From JBBDNT01 sp040877445 (GTDB lineage: Bacteria > Planctomycetota > Planctomycetia > Planctomycetales > Planctomycetaceae): 13,397 bases of DNA. The notes under the pieces were generated by a model. The model ran no database searches and was not told the origin of the DNA. It saw only the letters and a list, made by a program, of their open reading frames with translations. A program made the translations under genes and the position numbers. Each line of letters opens with the position of its first letter. The first letter of the stretch is position 1. The DNA is taken from contig JBBDNT010000263.1 in NCBI GenBank assembly GCA_040877445.1, positions 1 through 13,397 on the forward strand, written 5' to 3'. This document shows, piece by piece, positions 7,342 through 13,330 of the stretch.

Positions 7342-8784
7342 ATGCCCCCCTCATCCTTCGCGATCATCGGCGGCGGCCTTGCCGGCCTTGCCGCCGCGCA
7401 TCGGCTGCAATCGCTGTGCGAAGAGGCCGGGCGGCCGCTCGATCTCGCGCTGTTCGAGGCGGGGGAGCGGCTGGGGGGCGTGATCGGTCCGTCGCGGCAG
7501 GGGGAGTGGATCGTCGAGCCGGCCGCCGATTCGTTCATCACCACGAATCCCTGGGCGACCGACCTCTGCCGCGAACTCGGCCTCGAAGACGAGATCATCC
7601 CCACCGAGGAACGCTATCGCGGTTCGCTCGTGCTGCGGAAGGGGAAGCCGGTCCCGGTGCCGGACGGCTTCATGCTGCTCGCCCCGGCAAAAGTCGGGGC
7701 GGTGCTCCGCTCGCCGATCTTCAGCCCGTGGGGGAAACTGCGGCTCGCGCTGGAATACTTCGTTCCCCGGAGGAGCGGGGACGGCGACGAAAGCCTCGCG
7801 TCGTTCGTCCGGCGGCGGTTCGGCCGCGAGGCGCTCGACCGGCTCGTGCAGCCGCTCGTCGGGGGCATCTACACCGCCGACCCGGAAAAGCTCAGCCTCG
7901 CGGCGACGATGCCGCGCTACCTGGAAATGGAGCGCGAACACGGCAGCCTGATCGCCGCCGCCCGCAAGCAAGCCGCGGACCAAACCAAAGGAAGCGGTGC
8001 GCGGTACGGCCTGTTCGTCACCCTCCGCGGCGGCATGTGGGATCTGATCGAGGCGCTCGAACGCCGACTCGCGGTCGCCGCCCAGATTCGCACGGGCGTC
8101 GCGGTCGAACGGATCGCGCGAATGGAACCCGCGCCGGGCGATCCCGGTCCGGTCTACGAACTGTTCCTCGCGGACGGATCGACGCCACGGTTCGACGCGG
8201 TGATCCTCGCGGTCCCGGCGCACCGCGCCGCGGAACTCGTCGCGACGTTGGACGCCGACCTCGCCGCGTTGCTTCGCGGGATCGACTACGCCTCGAGCGC
8301 CGTCGTCGTGAGCGGGCATTCGCTCGCCGACGTGGGGCATCCGCTGAACGCGTTCGGCCTGGTGATTCCCGCGCGCGAACGGCGGCGGATCATTGCGGTG
8401 TCGTTTTCCAGCCGCAAGTTCCGCGACCGCGCTCCCGAAGGAAAGGCACTGTTGCGGACGTTCGTCGGCGGGGCGATGCAGCCGGAGATGTTCGACAAGA
8501 GCGACGACGAAATTCTCACCGCCGTCCGGGAAGAATTGCGGGACGTTCTCGGCGTGACGGGACGGCCGGATTTCGAAACGGTGCATCGCTGGCCGCGGGC
8601 GATGGCGCAGTATCACGTGGGGCACCTCGATCGCGTGGAGAAGATCGAATCCCGCCTCGCGGCGCACCCCGGCCTCGCGCTTGCGGGGAACGCGCTGCAC
8701 GGCGTCGGCATCCCGCACGTGCTTCACAGCGGCGACCAGGCCGCCCGGCGGTTGCTCGCGGCGCGCGGCGCGCGGGGGGCGTGA
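7342..8784 (+). CDS. hemG: Protoporphyrinogen oxidase, FAD-dependent (HemY type)
   Basis: A 480-residue flavoenzyme that oxidises protoporphyrinogen IX (or, in coproporphyrin-dependent organisms, coproporphyrinogen III) with oxygen as acceptor. The dinucleotide-binding motif IIGGGLAGLAAA (8-19) and the ribose-binding acidic region FEAGERLGG (38-46) are intact. PLVGGIYTADPEKLSL (171-186) and the C-terminal AGNALHGVGIPHVLHSG (448-464) are typical of this oxidase family. Length is normal. The ATG at 7342 was chosen because the flavin motif begins at once; the frame stays open upstream only through a heptamer repeat tract. No ribosome site is visible because that tract ends two bases before the ATG. 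The gene lies 97 bases after hemE and 122 before the RidA gene. I use hemG as the symbol for this activity; hemY is also used, and the E. coli flavodoxin-like HemG is unrelated. Confidence 0.93.
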   Translation: MPPSSFAIIGGGLAGLAAAHRLQSLCEEAGRPLDLALFEAGERLGGVIGPSRQGEWIVEPAADSFITTNPWATDLCRELGLEDEIIPTEERYRGSLVLRKGKPVPVPDGFMLLAPAKVGAVLRSPIFSPWGKLRLALEYFVPRRSGDGDESLASFVRRRFGREALDRLVQPLVGGIYTADPEKLSLAATMPRYLEMEREHGSLIAAARKQAADQTKGSGARYGLFVTLRGGMWDLIEALERRLAVAAQIRTGVAVERIARMEPAPGDPGPVYELFLADGSTPRFDAVILAVPAHRAAELVATLDADLAALLRGIDYASSAVVVSGHSLADVGHPLNAFGLVIPARERRRIIAVSFSSRKFRDRAPEGKALLRTFVGGAMQPEMFDKSDDEILTAVREELRDVLGVTGRPDFETVHRWPRAMAQYHVGHLDRVEKIESRLAAHPGLALAGNALHGVGIPHVLHSGDQAARRLLAARGARGA

Positions 8785-8801
8785 AGCTTGTTTCCAATTC
8801 G

Positions 8802-8818
8802 GCGCGAAACCGCAAGCG
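8802..8818 (+). repeat. 17-base repeated motif GCGCGAAACCGCAAGCG, copy 3
   Basis: The third exact copy starts 18 bases after the hemG stop and lies 39 bases ahead of another heptamer tract that precedes the RidA start. The order motif, repeat tract, start codon is the same as at the hemE-hemG junction. Confidence 0.75.
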
Positions 8819-8857
8819 ATCCGCCGGCCCGACTCTCGCCCCTCGGCCCGCAATCTC

Positions 8858-8892
8858 CTATTCTCTATCCACTACCCACTATCCACTATTCC
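8858..8892 (+). repeat. Degenerate CTATCCA heptamer tract
   Basis: Five units of seven bases can be read: CTATTCT, CTATCCA, CTACCCA, CTATCCA and CTATTCC. The tract ends 14 bases before the RidA ATG; a GGAG box (8897-8900) lies between. Confidence 0.8.
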
Positions 8893-8906
8893 CCACGGAG
8901 CCGCCG

Positions 8907-9371
8907 ATGAGCGCCGAAGCCCGCCTGACCGAATTGAAACTGGAACTCCCGCCGACTCCCAAGCCGGGCGGCACGTACCGGCCGGTGGTCGTCGTCGGCG
9001 ACATGTGCTACGTCTCGGGGCAGGGACCGTTGCGGCCGGACAAGACGCTGATCACCGGGAAGGTGGGGGCGGACCTGACGCTGGAGGACGGCCGCGTCGC
9101 CGCCCGCACGGTCGCCCTGACGATGCTCGCCACGCTGCGAAACGAACTGGGCAGCCTCGACCGGATCGAGCGACTGGTGAAGGTGCTGGGCATGGTCAAC
9201 GCCGCCCCCGACTTCACCCAGCAGCCGCAGGTCATCAACGGCTTCAGCGACCTGATGGTGGAAGTCTTCGGCGACAACGGCCGCGGGGCACGCAGCGCGG
9301 TCGGCATGGGCTCGCTGCCGGGGAACATCGCGGTGGAAGTCGAGGCGATCTTCCAGTTGCGGCCGGAGTGA
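8907..9371 (+). CDS. RidA/YjgF-family enamine/imine deaminase-like protein
   Basis: A 154-residue protein of the RidA (YjgF/YER057c/UK114) superfamily. Members hydrolyse reactive enamine or imine intermediates to ketoacids and ammonia, as trimers in the cytoplasm. YVSGQGPLRPD (35-45) and ARSAVGMGSLPGNIAVEVEAI (from 128) follow the family pattern. R129 is in the place of the RidA catalytic arginine (R105 in E. coli), so a deaminase is possible. It is longer than canonical RidA (about 128 residues) and fits a divergent subgroup, so its substrate is unknown. The ATG at 8907 has GGAG six bases upstream. It lies 122 bases after hemG in the same direction. A direct link to heme synthesis is not established. 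A hairpin ten bases after the stop could end the transcript. Confidence 0.88.
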   Translation: MSAEARLTELKLELPPTPKPGGTYRPVVVVGDMCYVSGQGPLRPDKTLITGKVGADLTLEDGRVAARTVALTMLATLRNELGSLDRIERLVKVLGMVNAAPDFTQQPQVINGFSDLMVEVFGDNGRGARSAVGMGSLPGNIAVEVEAIFQLRPE

Positions 9372-9380
9372 AGATCGGCC

Positions 9381-9408
9381 CGTTCGTAGTGACCGGCTTC
9401 AGCCGGTC
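9381..9408. repeat. Palindromic repeat, copy 1, just after the RidA gene
   Basis: The word CGTTCGTAGTGACCGGCTTC and the next eight bases contain a perfect stem GACCGGCT / AGCCGGTC with loop TC (9391-9408). A copy with one changed base is at 11377-11404, same strand. The hairpin starts 20 bases after the RidA stop and could stabilise or end the mRNA, but there is no T-run. Confidence 0.7.
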
Positions 9409-9448
9409 CGCTTTACGGCAGTGGCGGGGGTTTGATCGACCGGCGGCC

Positions 9449-9471
9449 GAATTCACGAGGCATGTGGATTC
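9449..9471. repeat. Small imperfect hairpin
   Basis: GAATTCAC (9449-9456) pairs with GTGGATTC (9464-9471) at seven of eight positions around a seven-base loop. It lies in the gene-free stretch 9372-10021, between the post-RidA palindrome and the large inverted repeat. Confidence 0.4.
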
Positions 9472-9492
9472 AGGATGAGGGTGGGCATTCTT

Positions 9493-9797
9493 CTCGACCG
9501 CCCCGGAGGGGCGACGGAGTGTCGCCACGGGTGGAGCGGCGACTGCGAAGCAGGTCGTCGCGGAACCCGTGGGCGACGTCGCGTGACCGAAGCGATTCGC
9601 CCCGGCCGGGGCGAGGGATCGGCAAGATCCTGACGGTCGCTTCGCTTCGGTGCGATTTCGTCGACGAGGCCCTTCCTCCGCCCCTGCCGGGGCGGTGCTG
9701 CGTGCGCGGAGTCTCGTTCCACGGGTTCCGCTTCGCCCGCTGTGCGGGCTGCGCTCCACCCGTGGCTACAATCCCGCGCCCCTCCGGTGCGGTCGAG
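9493..9797. repeat. Large imperfect inverted repeat with about 80-base arms
   Basis: The left arm (9493-9572) runs CTCGACCG, then GGAGGGGCG, then GCCACGGGTGGAGCG, and ends GCGGAACCCGTGG. The right arm (9719-9797), read on the minus strand, gives the same blocks in the same order with some changed bases between them. The 146-base centre contains its own GC-rich palindromes: CGCCCCGGCCGGGGCG (9598-9613) and CCGCCCCTGCCGGGGCGG (near 9678-9695). No credible gene is present; open frames across it look like repeat translation. It occupies most of the gene-free stretch 9372-10021. Confidence 0.75.
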
Positions 9798-9819
9798 GCG
9801 CTCGTCGCCAGTGACGTAT

Positions 9820-9923
9820 GGTGCGTCAAGGCTTTGCGCCGACGCACCGTATGGGAAGAGGCGAGTCGGTTAGTCTGGCGCCGGTGGAGCGATTGGTGCT
9901 TCTGTGCAGAGCCTTGACGCACC
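9820..9923. repeat. Two inverted copies of a GGTGCGTCAAGGCT hairpin element
   Basis: Copy one starts GGTGCGTCAAGGCT and closes with GACGCACC at 9841-9848, a hairpin with an eight-base stem. Copy two (9895-9923), read on the minus strand, starts GGTGCGTCAAGGCT and ends AAGCACC. The two face each other across about 46 bases that hold no gene. Confidence 0.7.
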
Positions 9924-9953
9924 CTACCCAACTGCGAACGAAGAAAACGAACG

Positions 9954-9991
9954 AAAAAAGTCCGCGGAGGCGAATCACCCGCCGCGGGCTT
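9954..9991 (-). terminator. Rho-independent terminator of the PEP-CTERM gene
   Basis: On the minus strand AAGCCCGCGG (9991-9982) pairs with CCGCGGACTT (9967-9958) at nine of ten positions around a 14-base loop and continues into TTTTTT. It begins 31 bases after the stop codon of the gene ending at 10022. It is the clearest terminator in the window. Confidence 0.75.
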
Positions 9992-10021
9992 GAATGCGTC
10001 CGATCGAATCGCGCCGAGCCG

Positions 10022-10822
10022 TCAGTTCCCCCGCGCGGCTCGATTCCGCCGCCGCCGCGCGGCGTAAGCCATCCCGAGGCCGCTCACCGCCCACAGGGCA
10101 AGGGAAGTGGGTTCGGGAACAGGGGTGGGATCTTGCTGGAATGCAAGTTGGAAATCGCCCGAACGAGCATGTGCGAACTGGTTTGGATTGTCGGGATCTT
10201 GTGGATCGGTCGTCAACAAACTTCCGGGGATGAAGTTGAACGGGCCGGACGACTGGGGCGATTGCCCATTTAAGCCGAACCAGATCTCAATCGTTGCACC
10301 CGCGAACTCGTCGCCAGCGACCTCCCGACGGTCATGGATATTAGGGTTCGAAGTACCGGCTGGCGTTGTATTATCCACGTCGATTTCGAATTCGAAATCG
10401 CCAGCGGAATCGGTGAACACACTGTCCGCGAAGAGGATGTCCAGGACCGAGCTGCCATCGGCAGGTGTCGGCGTTGGGGAACTGGTTGGGCCAGATTCAT
10501 TACCGTATTGGAAAAACAGATCCGTTCCATCTCCAATATCAGCTGCGGCGGAGGTGGCGGTGTCGAAAACCGTATTGGCGGGCAGCGTGATTCGAATCTG
10601 GGTGATGTACACTCCCGCCGTGTCACTCGTGAAGCGGACCAGGAACGCATCCCCTTGGGGATTCGGGCCTTGGGCATCTTGATTCCCGGCCGGCACTTCT
10701 TGATACTGGGCCTCGAAGGAAATTACCGCCGCTTGCGCCGAGGCTGCGGGGATAACTCCTGTCAATATGGCGGCGACGAGAGCGACGAGAGCAGCGACCC
10801 GACAGAAATCTTGGAGGCGCAT
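10022..10822 (-). CDS. Exported protein with PEP-CTERM sorting signal
   Basis: A 266-residue secreted protein. Residues about 8-31 form a signal peptide (ALVALVAAILTGVIPAASAQA, cut near 30-31). The C-terminus carries the full PEP-CTERM signal: VPEP (235-238), a hydrophobic span (about 239-255) and RRRR (256-259). Such proteins are thought to be cut and anchored by an exosortase during export of surface or matrix material; no exosortase gene is in the window. The body (32-232) is acidic, low in lysine and cysteine-free, with a Ser-Pro-Thr-rich stretch at 110-124; it looks beta-rich and matches no family I can name. The ATG at 10822 was chosen because it directly precedes the signal peptide; AGGA lies upstream at slightly long spacing. 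The gene stands alone, with its own terminator. Confidence 0.85.
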   Translation of the reverse strand: MRLQDFCRVAALVALVAAILTGVIPAASAQAAVISFEAQYQEVPAGNQDAQGPNPQGDAFLVRFTSDTAGVYITQIRITLPANTVFDTATSAAADIGDGTDLFFQYGNESGPTSSPTPTPADGSSVLDILFADSVFTDSAGDFEFEIDVDNTTPAGTSNPNIHDRREVAGDEFAGATIEIWFGLNGQSPQSSGPFNFIPGSLLTTDPQDPDNPNQFAHARSGDFQLAFQQDPTPVPEPTSLALWAVSGLGMAYAARRRRNRAARGN

Positions 10823-11189
10823 CTTCGAGTTTCCTGAATGCTCGTGAGTCGAGAGGGACTGTGACAACGTTGTGGCGCAATTTCCGGGTGATCTCGACGC
10901 GTTCTCGCGCGTTCGACAATCCGGCTCGGGACGGACCCGGTGAGTGAGAGAATAGCATCTCTCGTGCCGGACGATCGCCGCAAGCTGCGTGACCGGCAAA
11001 ATCGTTGCAGTTCACCCGCCGTTTGCACCGCCCCAGGATCGTCCGTTGATCCCGCAAGTGATTTATGGAACTAGACTTGCGTTTCGACTCGCCGTGACGG
11101 TCGGTTGTCGCGGCCGAGGAGATTCCGCATCGACTGGTGATCGTGACGATCGCGTTTGAAGGGCTGTTGATATAGGAAAGACAGGAAGC
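10823..11189. other. Gene-free stretch upstream of the PEP-CTERM gene
   Basis: This stretch should hold the promoter of the minus-strand PEP-CTERM gene, but no convincing -35/-10 pair was found. A perfect ten-base palindrome ACAACGTTGT lies at 10864-10873, about 40 bases ahead of the start, and could be a protein-binding site. A seven-base inverted pair CGCAAGT / ACTTGCG (11053-11059, 11075-11081) is also present. No gene is supported. Confidence 0.5.
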
Positions 11190-11210
11190 ATGGGTCATTC
11201 GCCAGTGGCG

Positions 11211-11266
11211 GCGCGCTAACGCGCGTTATCACTCTCTCAGCACGCCGCCCCCGAGCGTTGGCGCGC
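11211..11266. repeat. GCGCGCTAACG inverted repeat
   Basis: GCGCGCTAACG (11211-11221) pairs with CGTTGGCGCGC (11256-11266) with one T-G wobble. It overlaps the perfect 12-base palindrome TAACGCGCGTTA (11217-11228), so two alternative foldings are possible. Confidence 0.65.
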
Positions 11267-11319
11267 TGATGTTCGTCCGATTTGAGTCGTTCGGGTGATC
11301 CGATTACGCGGGCCCGGCT

Positions 11320-11373
11320 GGGTGGCCGGGGTTGGAGCGGAGCGAAACCCCGGATGCGCAGGACCGGCCACCC
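11320..11373. repeat. Nested inverted repeat GGGTGGCCGG ... CCGGCCACCC
   Basis: The outer pair is GGGTGGCCGG (11320-11329) with CCGGCCACCC (11364-11373). An inner pair CCGGGGTT (11326-11333) with AACCCCGG (11346-11353) shares four bases with it. Part of the palindromic-repeat cluster. Confidence 0.7.
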
Positions 11374-11376
11374 TGA

Positions 11377-11404
11377 CGTTCGTAGTGACTGGCTTCAGCC
11401 GGTC
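11377..11404. repeat. Palindromic repeat, copy 2 of the element at 9381
   Basis: It shares 27 of 28 bases with 9381-9408, including the CGTTCGTAGTGA lead and the AGCCGGTC arm. Here the stem GTGACTGGCT / AGCCGGTCAC is ten pairs long with one T-G pair. Confidence 0.75.
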
Positions 11405-11426
11405 ACTGGCGTCGAACGGGGTGGCC

Positions 11427-11459
11427 AGCGACCCGGACGCTCCAAGCGTCCGGGTCGCT
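11427..11459. repeat. Perfect 15-bp hairpin
   Basis: AGCGACCCGGACGCT (11427-11441) and AGCGTCCGGGTCGCT (11445-11459) are exact reverse complements with loop CCA. It is the longest perfect stem seen in the window and has no T-run. Confidence 0.85.
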
Positions 11460-11484
11460 AAAGCGTGCGGCTAGCGACGCCGGC

Positions 11485-11505
11485 GGACGGAATACGATTC
11501 CGTCC
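11485..11505. repeat. GGACGGAAT hairpin repeat, copy 1
   Basis: GGACGGAAT and ATTCCGTCC form a perfect nine-base stem around ACG. The same hairpin, with GCG in the loop and the same GGC-lead and TACG-tail context, recurs at 11815-11835. Confidence 0.8.
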
Positions 11506-11649
11506 TACGGCGTAGGGTGCCACTGGCAATGCGTCACCTTGCATTTGCCGCGATTCATTGGACGGCCCGGTCGAATGCGGGATTCGCCACTGTCGACCGC
11601 ACCGCCCGGCGGAATTCGTGTTCGTCAGTGCAAGAGGGTAGCGGGGAAG

Positions 11650-11665
11650 CACTGGCAAGCCAGTG
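11650..11665. repeat. CACTGGC hairpin
   Basis: CACTGGC and GCCAGTG form a perfect seven-base stem with loop AA. The word TGCCACTGGC near 11518 matches its right arm in reverse orientation, so a partial second copy may be present. Confidence 0.6.
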
Positions 11666-11681
11666 GCATCCGGCATCCGTG

Positions 11682-11807
11682 CGCGTCATTCCCGCGCAGT
11701 GCCTACCCGTGCGGGGGCGGGAATCGAGACGGTGCGCGAACGGCGATCACATGGGTGGCCGCTCTGGTGAATGCTGGGTTCCCGCCTGCGCGGGAATGAC
11801 GGAAGGC
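11682..11807. repeat. MITE-like element with inverted ends, copy B
   Basis: This is a second copy of the 1-133 element in the same orientation. It starts CGCGTCATTCCCGCG, contains GCGGGGGCGGGAATC and ATCACATGGGT, and ends CGCGGGAATGACGG. Terminal inverted repeats are intact. Copies differ at scattered bases and by a few gaps. It carries no gene. Confidence 0.75.
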
Positions 11808-11814
11808 GGCTGGC

Positions 11815-11835
11815 GGACGGAATGCGATTCCGTCC
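11815..11835. repeat. GGACGGAAT hairpin repeat, copy 2
   Basis: Perfect nine-base stem GGACGGAAT / ATTCCGTCC with loop GCG, direct repeat of the hairpin at 11485-11505. Confidence 0.8.
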
Positions 11836-11867
11836 TACGTCGCTTCGTCCGTCCGCATCCGCTCGGG

Positions 11868-11922
11868 CAGACAGGAATGTCTGCCCCACTTCAGGGACAG
11901 ACAGGAATGTCTGCCCCACTTC
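11868..11922. repeat. Tandem pair of CAGACAGGAATGTCTG hairpin units, 30-base period
   Basis: Two units, 11868-11892 and 11898-11922, each begin CAGACAGGAATGTCTG and continue CCCCACTTC, identical over 25 bases. Each folds as CAGACA / TGTCTG; the first extends to a nine-base stem (11865-11883). They lie 10 to 65 bases after the stop of the minus-strand regulator gene, so they could act as its 3' end structure. Translated in other frames they give GQTFLS- or GRHSCL-type peptides, a common annotation artefact. Confidence 0.85.
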
Positions 11923-11932
11923 GGCTTCCGCC

Positions 11933-13330
11933 TTACCCCGGCACCTGTTCCAGCTCGAAGTTGATCCGGAACTTCTTCATCTTCTTGTAGAGCGTCGTGC
12001 GGTTGATGCCGAGGGTGCGGGCCGTTTCCTGGCGGTTCCAGCCGTTGGTCTCGAGCGCGTCGAGGATGATCTGCCGCTCCGGGTCGGCGAGCGCCTTCTT
12101 CAGCGTCGTCGCCCCCAGCCGAGTGTGGAAGCCCATCTCGGCGAGGGCTTCCCGCCGGATGTTGTCCGGCAGGTCGGCCGGGGTGATGACCTTCCCCTTC
12201 CCCAGCACGACGGCCCGCTCGACGACGTTCAGCAACTCGCGGACGTTGCCCGGCCAGTCGTAGCGCTGCATCATCCGCATCGCGTCGTCGTCGAAGCGTT
12301 CGACGCTCTTCCCCGTCTGGCGGTTGAACTCTTCGAGGTAATGCTCGGCGAGCAGTGGAATGTCGCCGATCCGCTCGCGCAGCGGAGGCTGCGTGATCGT
12401 GATGACGTTCACGCGGTAGTACAAATCCTGCCGGAACCTGCCCTGGACGACGAGTTCCGCGAGGTCTTCGTTGGTTGCGAGAATCAGCCGGACGTCGACC
12501 TTGTGGGTCGTGTTGCCGCCGACCGGCTCGAACTCGCGGTCCTGGAGGACGCGGAGCAGCTTCACTTGCAGGCTGGGCGAGGCGGTGGCGACTTCGTCGA
12601 GAAAGATCGTGCCGCCGTCCGCCTGCAGGAATTTTCCCTCCTTGTCGCGGGTCGCCCCGGTGAAGGCGCCGGTGACGTGGCCGAACAATTCGCTTTCGAG
12701 CAGCGAGTCGGGGAGCGCGCCGCAGGCGACTTCCACGAACGGCTTGTCGCGGCGGTCGCTCATCTGGTGGATGGCCCGGGCGGTCATCGTCTTGCCGGTG
12801 CCGCTTTCCCCCAGAATGAGCACGGTGGTGCGGGTGTCGGCGACGCTTTCGATCAGGTCGAACATGCGCGACATCTTGTAGTCGCGGCCGATGATGTTCC
12901 CCAGTCCGTAGCGTTCGTCGAGCCGGGCGCGAAGCTGCTTGTTCTCCTCGACGACTTTCTTCTGGCCGAGCGCCCGTTCGATGACGAGGTGCAGTTCCTC
13001 GTCGATGACCGGTTTGGTGAGGTAGTCGAAGGCGCCCATCTGGATCGCCTCGACGGCGCTCTCGATGGTGCCGTAACCGGTGAGCAGGATCACCGCGGTG
13101 TCGGGCGTGTGGTCGCGGGCCCAGTCGAGGAGATGGAACCCGTCGAGGTCCGGCAGGTTGACGTCGCAGACGGCGACGTCGAAGGGAAAGTCGTGCATCC
13201 GCTCGAGGGCTTCCTGGCAATTGCCGGCGGTCTCGGTGCGGTAGCCGAGTTCGCGGAGATATTCGGCGATCGCCTCGCGGATGTGGCGATCGTCGTCGAT
13301 CACCAAGAGCGAGCCTGGATTCTTCGTCAT
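11933..13330 (-). CDS. NtrC-family sigma-54-dependent response regulator
   Basis: A 465-residue transcription activator of a two-component system. The receiver domain (about 7-120) has D12, D13, phosphoacceptor D56 (DVAVCDVNLPD), T84 and K106. The AAA+ sigma-54 interaction domain (about 145-380) has Walker A GESGTGKT (174-181), the sigma-54 contact loop GAFTGA (221-226), Walker B TIFLDE (241-246) and WPGNVREL (359-366). The C-terminal Fis-type helix-turn-helix is at about 432-452 (NRQETARTLGINRTTLYKK). All key residues are present, so it should be able to activate sigma-54 promoters after phosphorylation. I chose the ATG at 13330; an in-frame GTG at 13348 would add six residues and is a fair alternative. 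The target genes and the partner kinase are not visible; the kinase may lie beyond the right edge. The bases 13331-13397 show nothing else. Confidence 0.95.
   Translation of the reverse strand: MTKNPGSLLVIDDDRHIREAIAEYLRELGYRTETAGNCQEALERMHDFPFDVAVCDVNLPDLDGFHLLDWARDHTPDTAVILLTGYGTIESAVEAIQMGAFDYLTKPVIDEELHLVIERALGQKKVVEENKQLRARLDERYGLGNIIGRDYKMSRMFDLIESVADTRTTVLILGESGTGKTMTARAIHQMSDRRDKPFVEVACGALPDSLLESELFGHVTGAFTGATRDKEGKFLQADGGTIFLDEVATASPSLQVKLLRVLQDREFEPVGGNTTHKVDVRLILATNEDLAELVVQGRFRQDLYYRVNVITITQPPLRERIGDIPLLAEHYLEEFNRQTGKSVERFDDDAMRMMQRYDWPGNVRELLNVVERAVVLGKGKVITPADLPDNIRREALAEMGFHTRLGATTLKKALADPERQIILDALETNGWNRQETARTLGINRTTLYKKMKKFRINFELEQVPG

Noticed and set aside
9432..9931. Overlapping frames of 90-160 codons on both strands in the gene-free stretch
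   Set aside because: They translate inverted repeats and have no recognisable domain or ribosome site; similar peptides are a frequent artefact of repeats in such genomes.
11190..11219. Nine-codon frame after AGGAAGC (ATG at 11190)
   Set aside because: It has a fair ribosome site but is too short, runs into a repeat, and has no downstream gene on that strand for a leader peptide to serve.
11835..13220. A 461-codon open frame overlapping the response regulator
   Set aside because: The composition is Arg/Pro/Ala-rich frame-shadow sequence ending in translated repeat (GRHSCL-type peptides); the overlapping NtrC-type protein is unmistakable.
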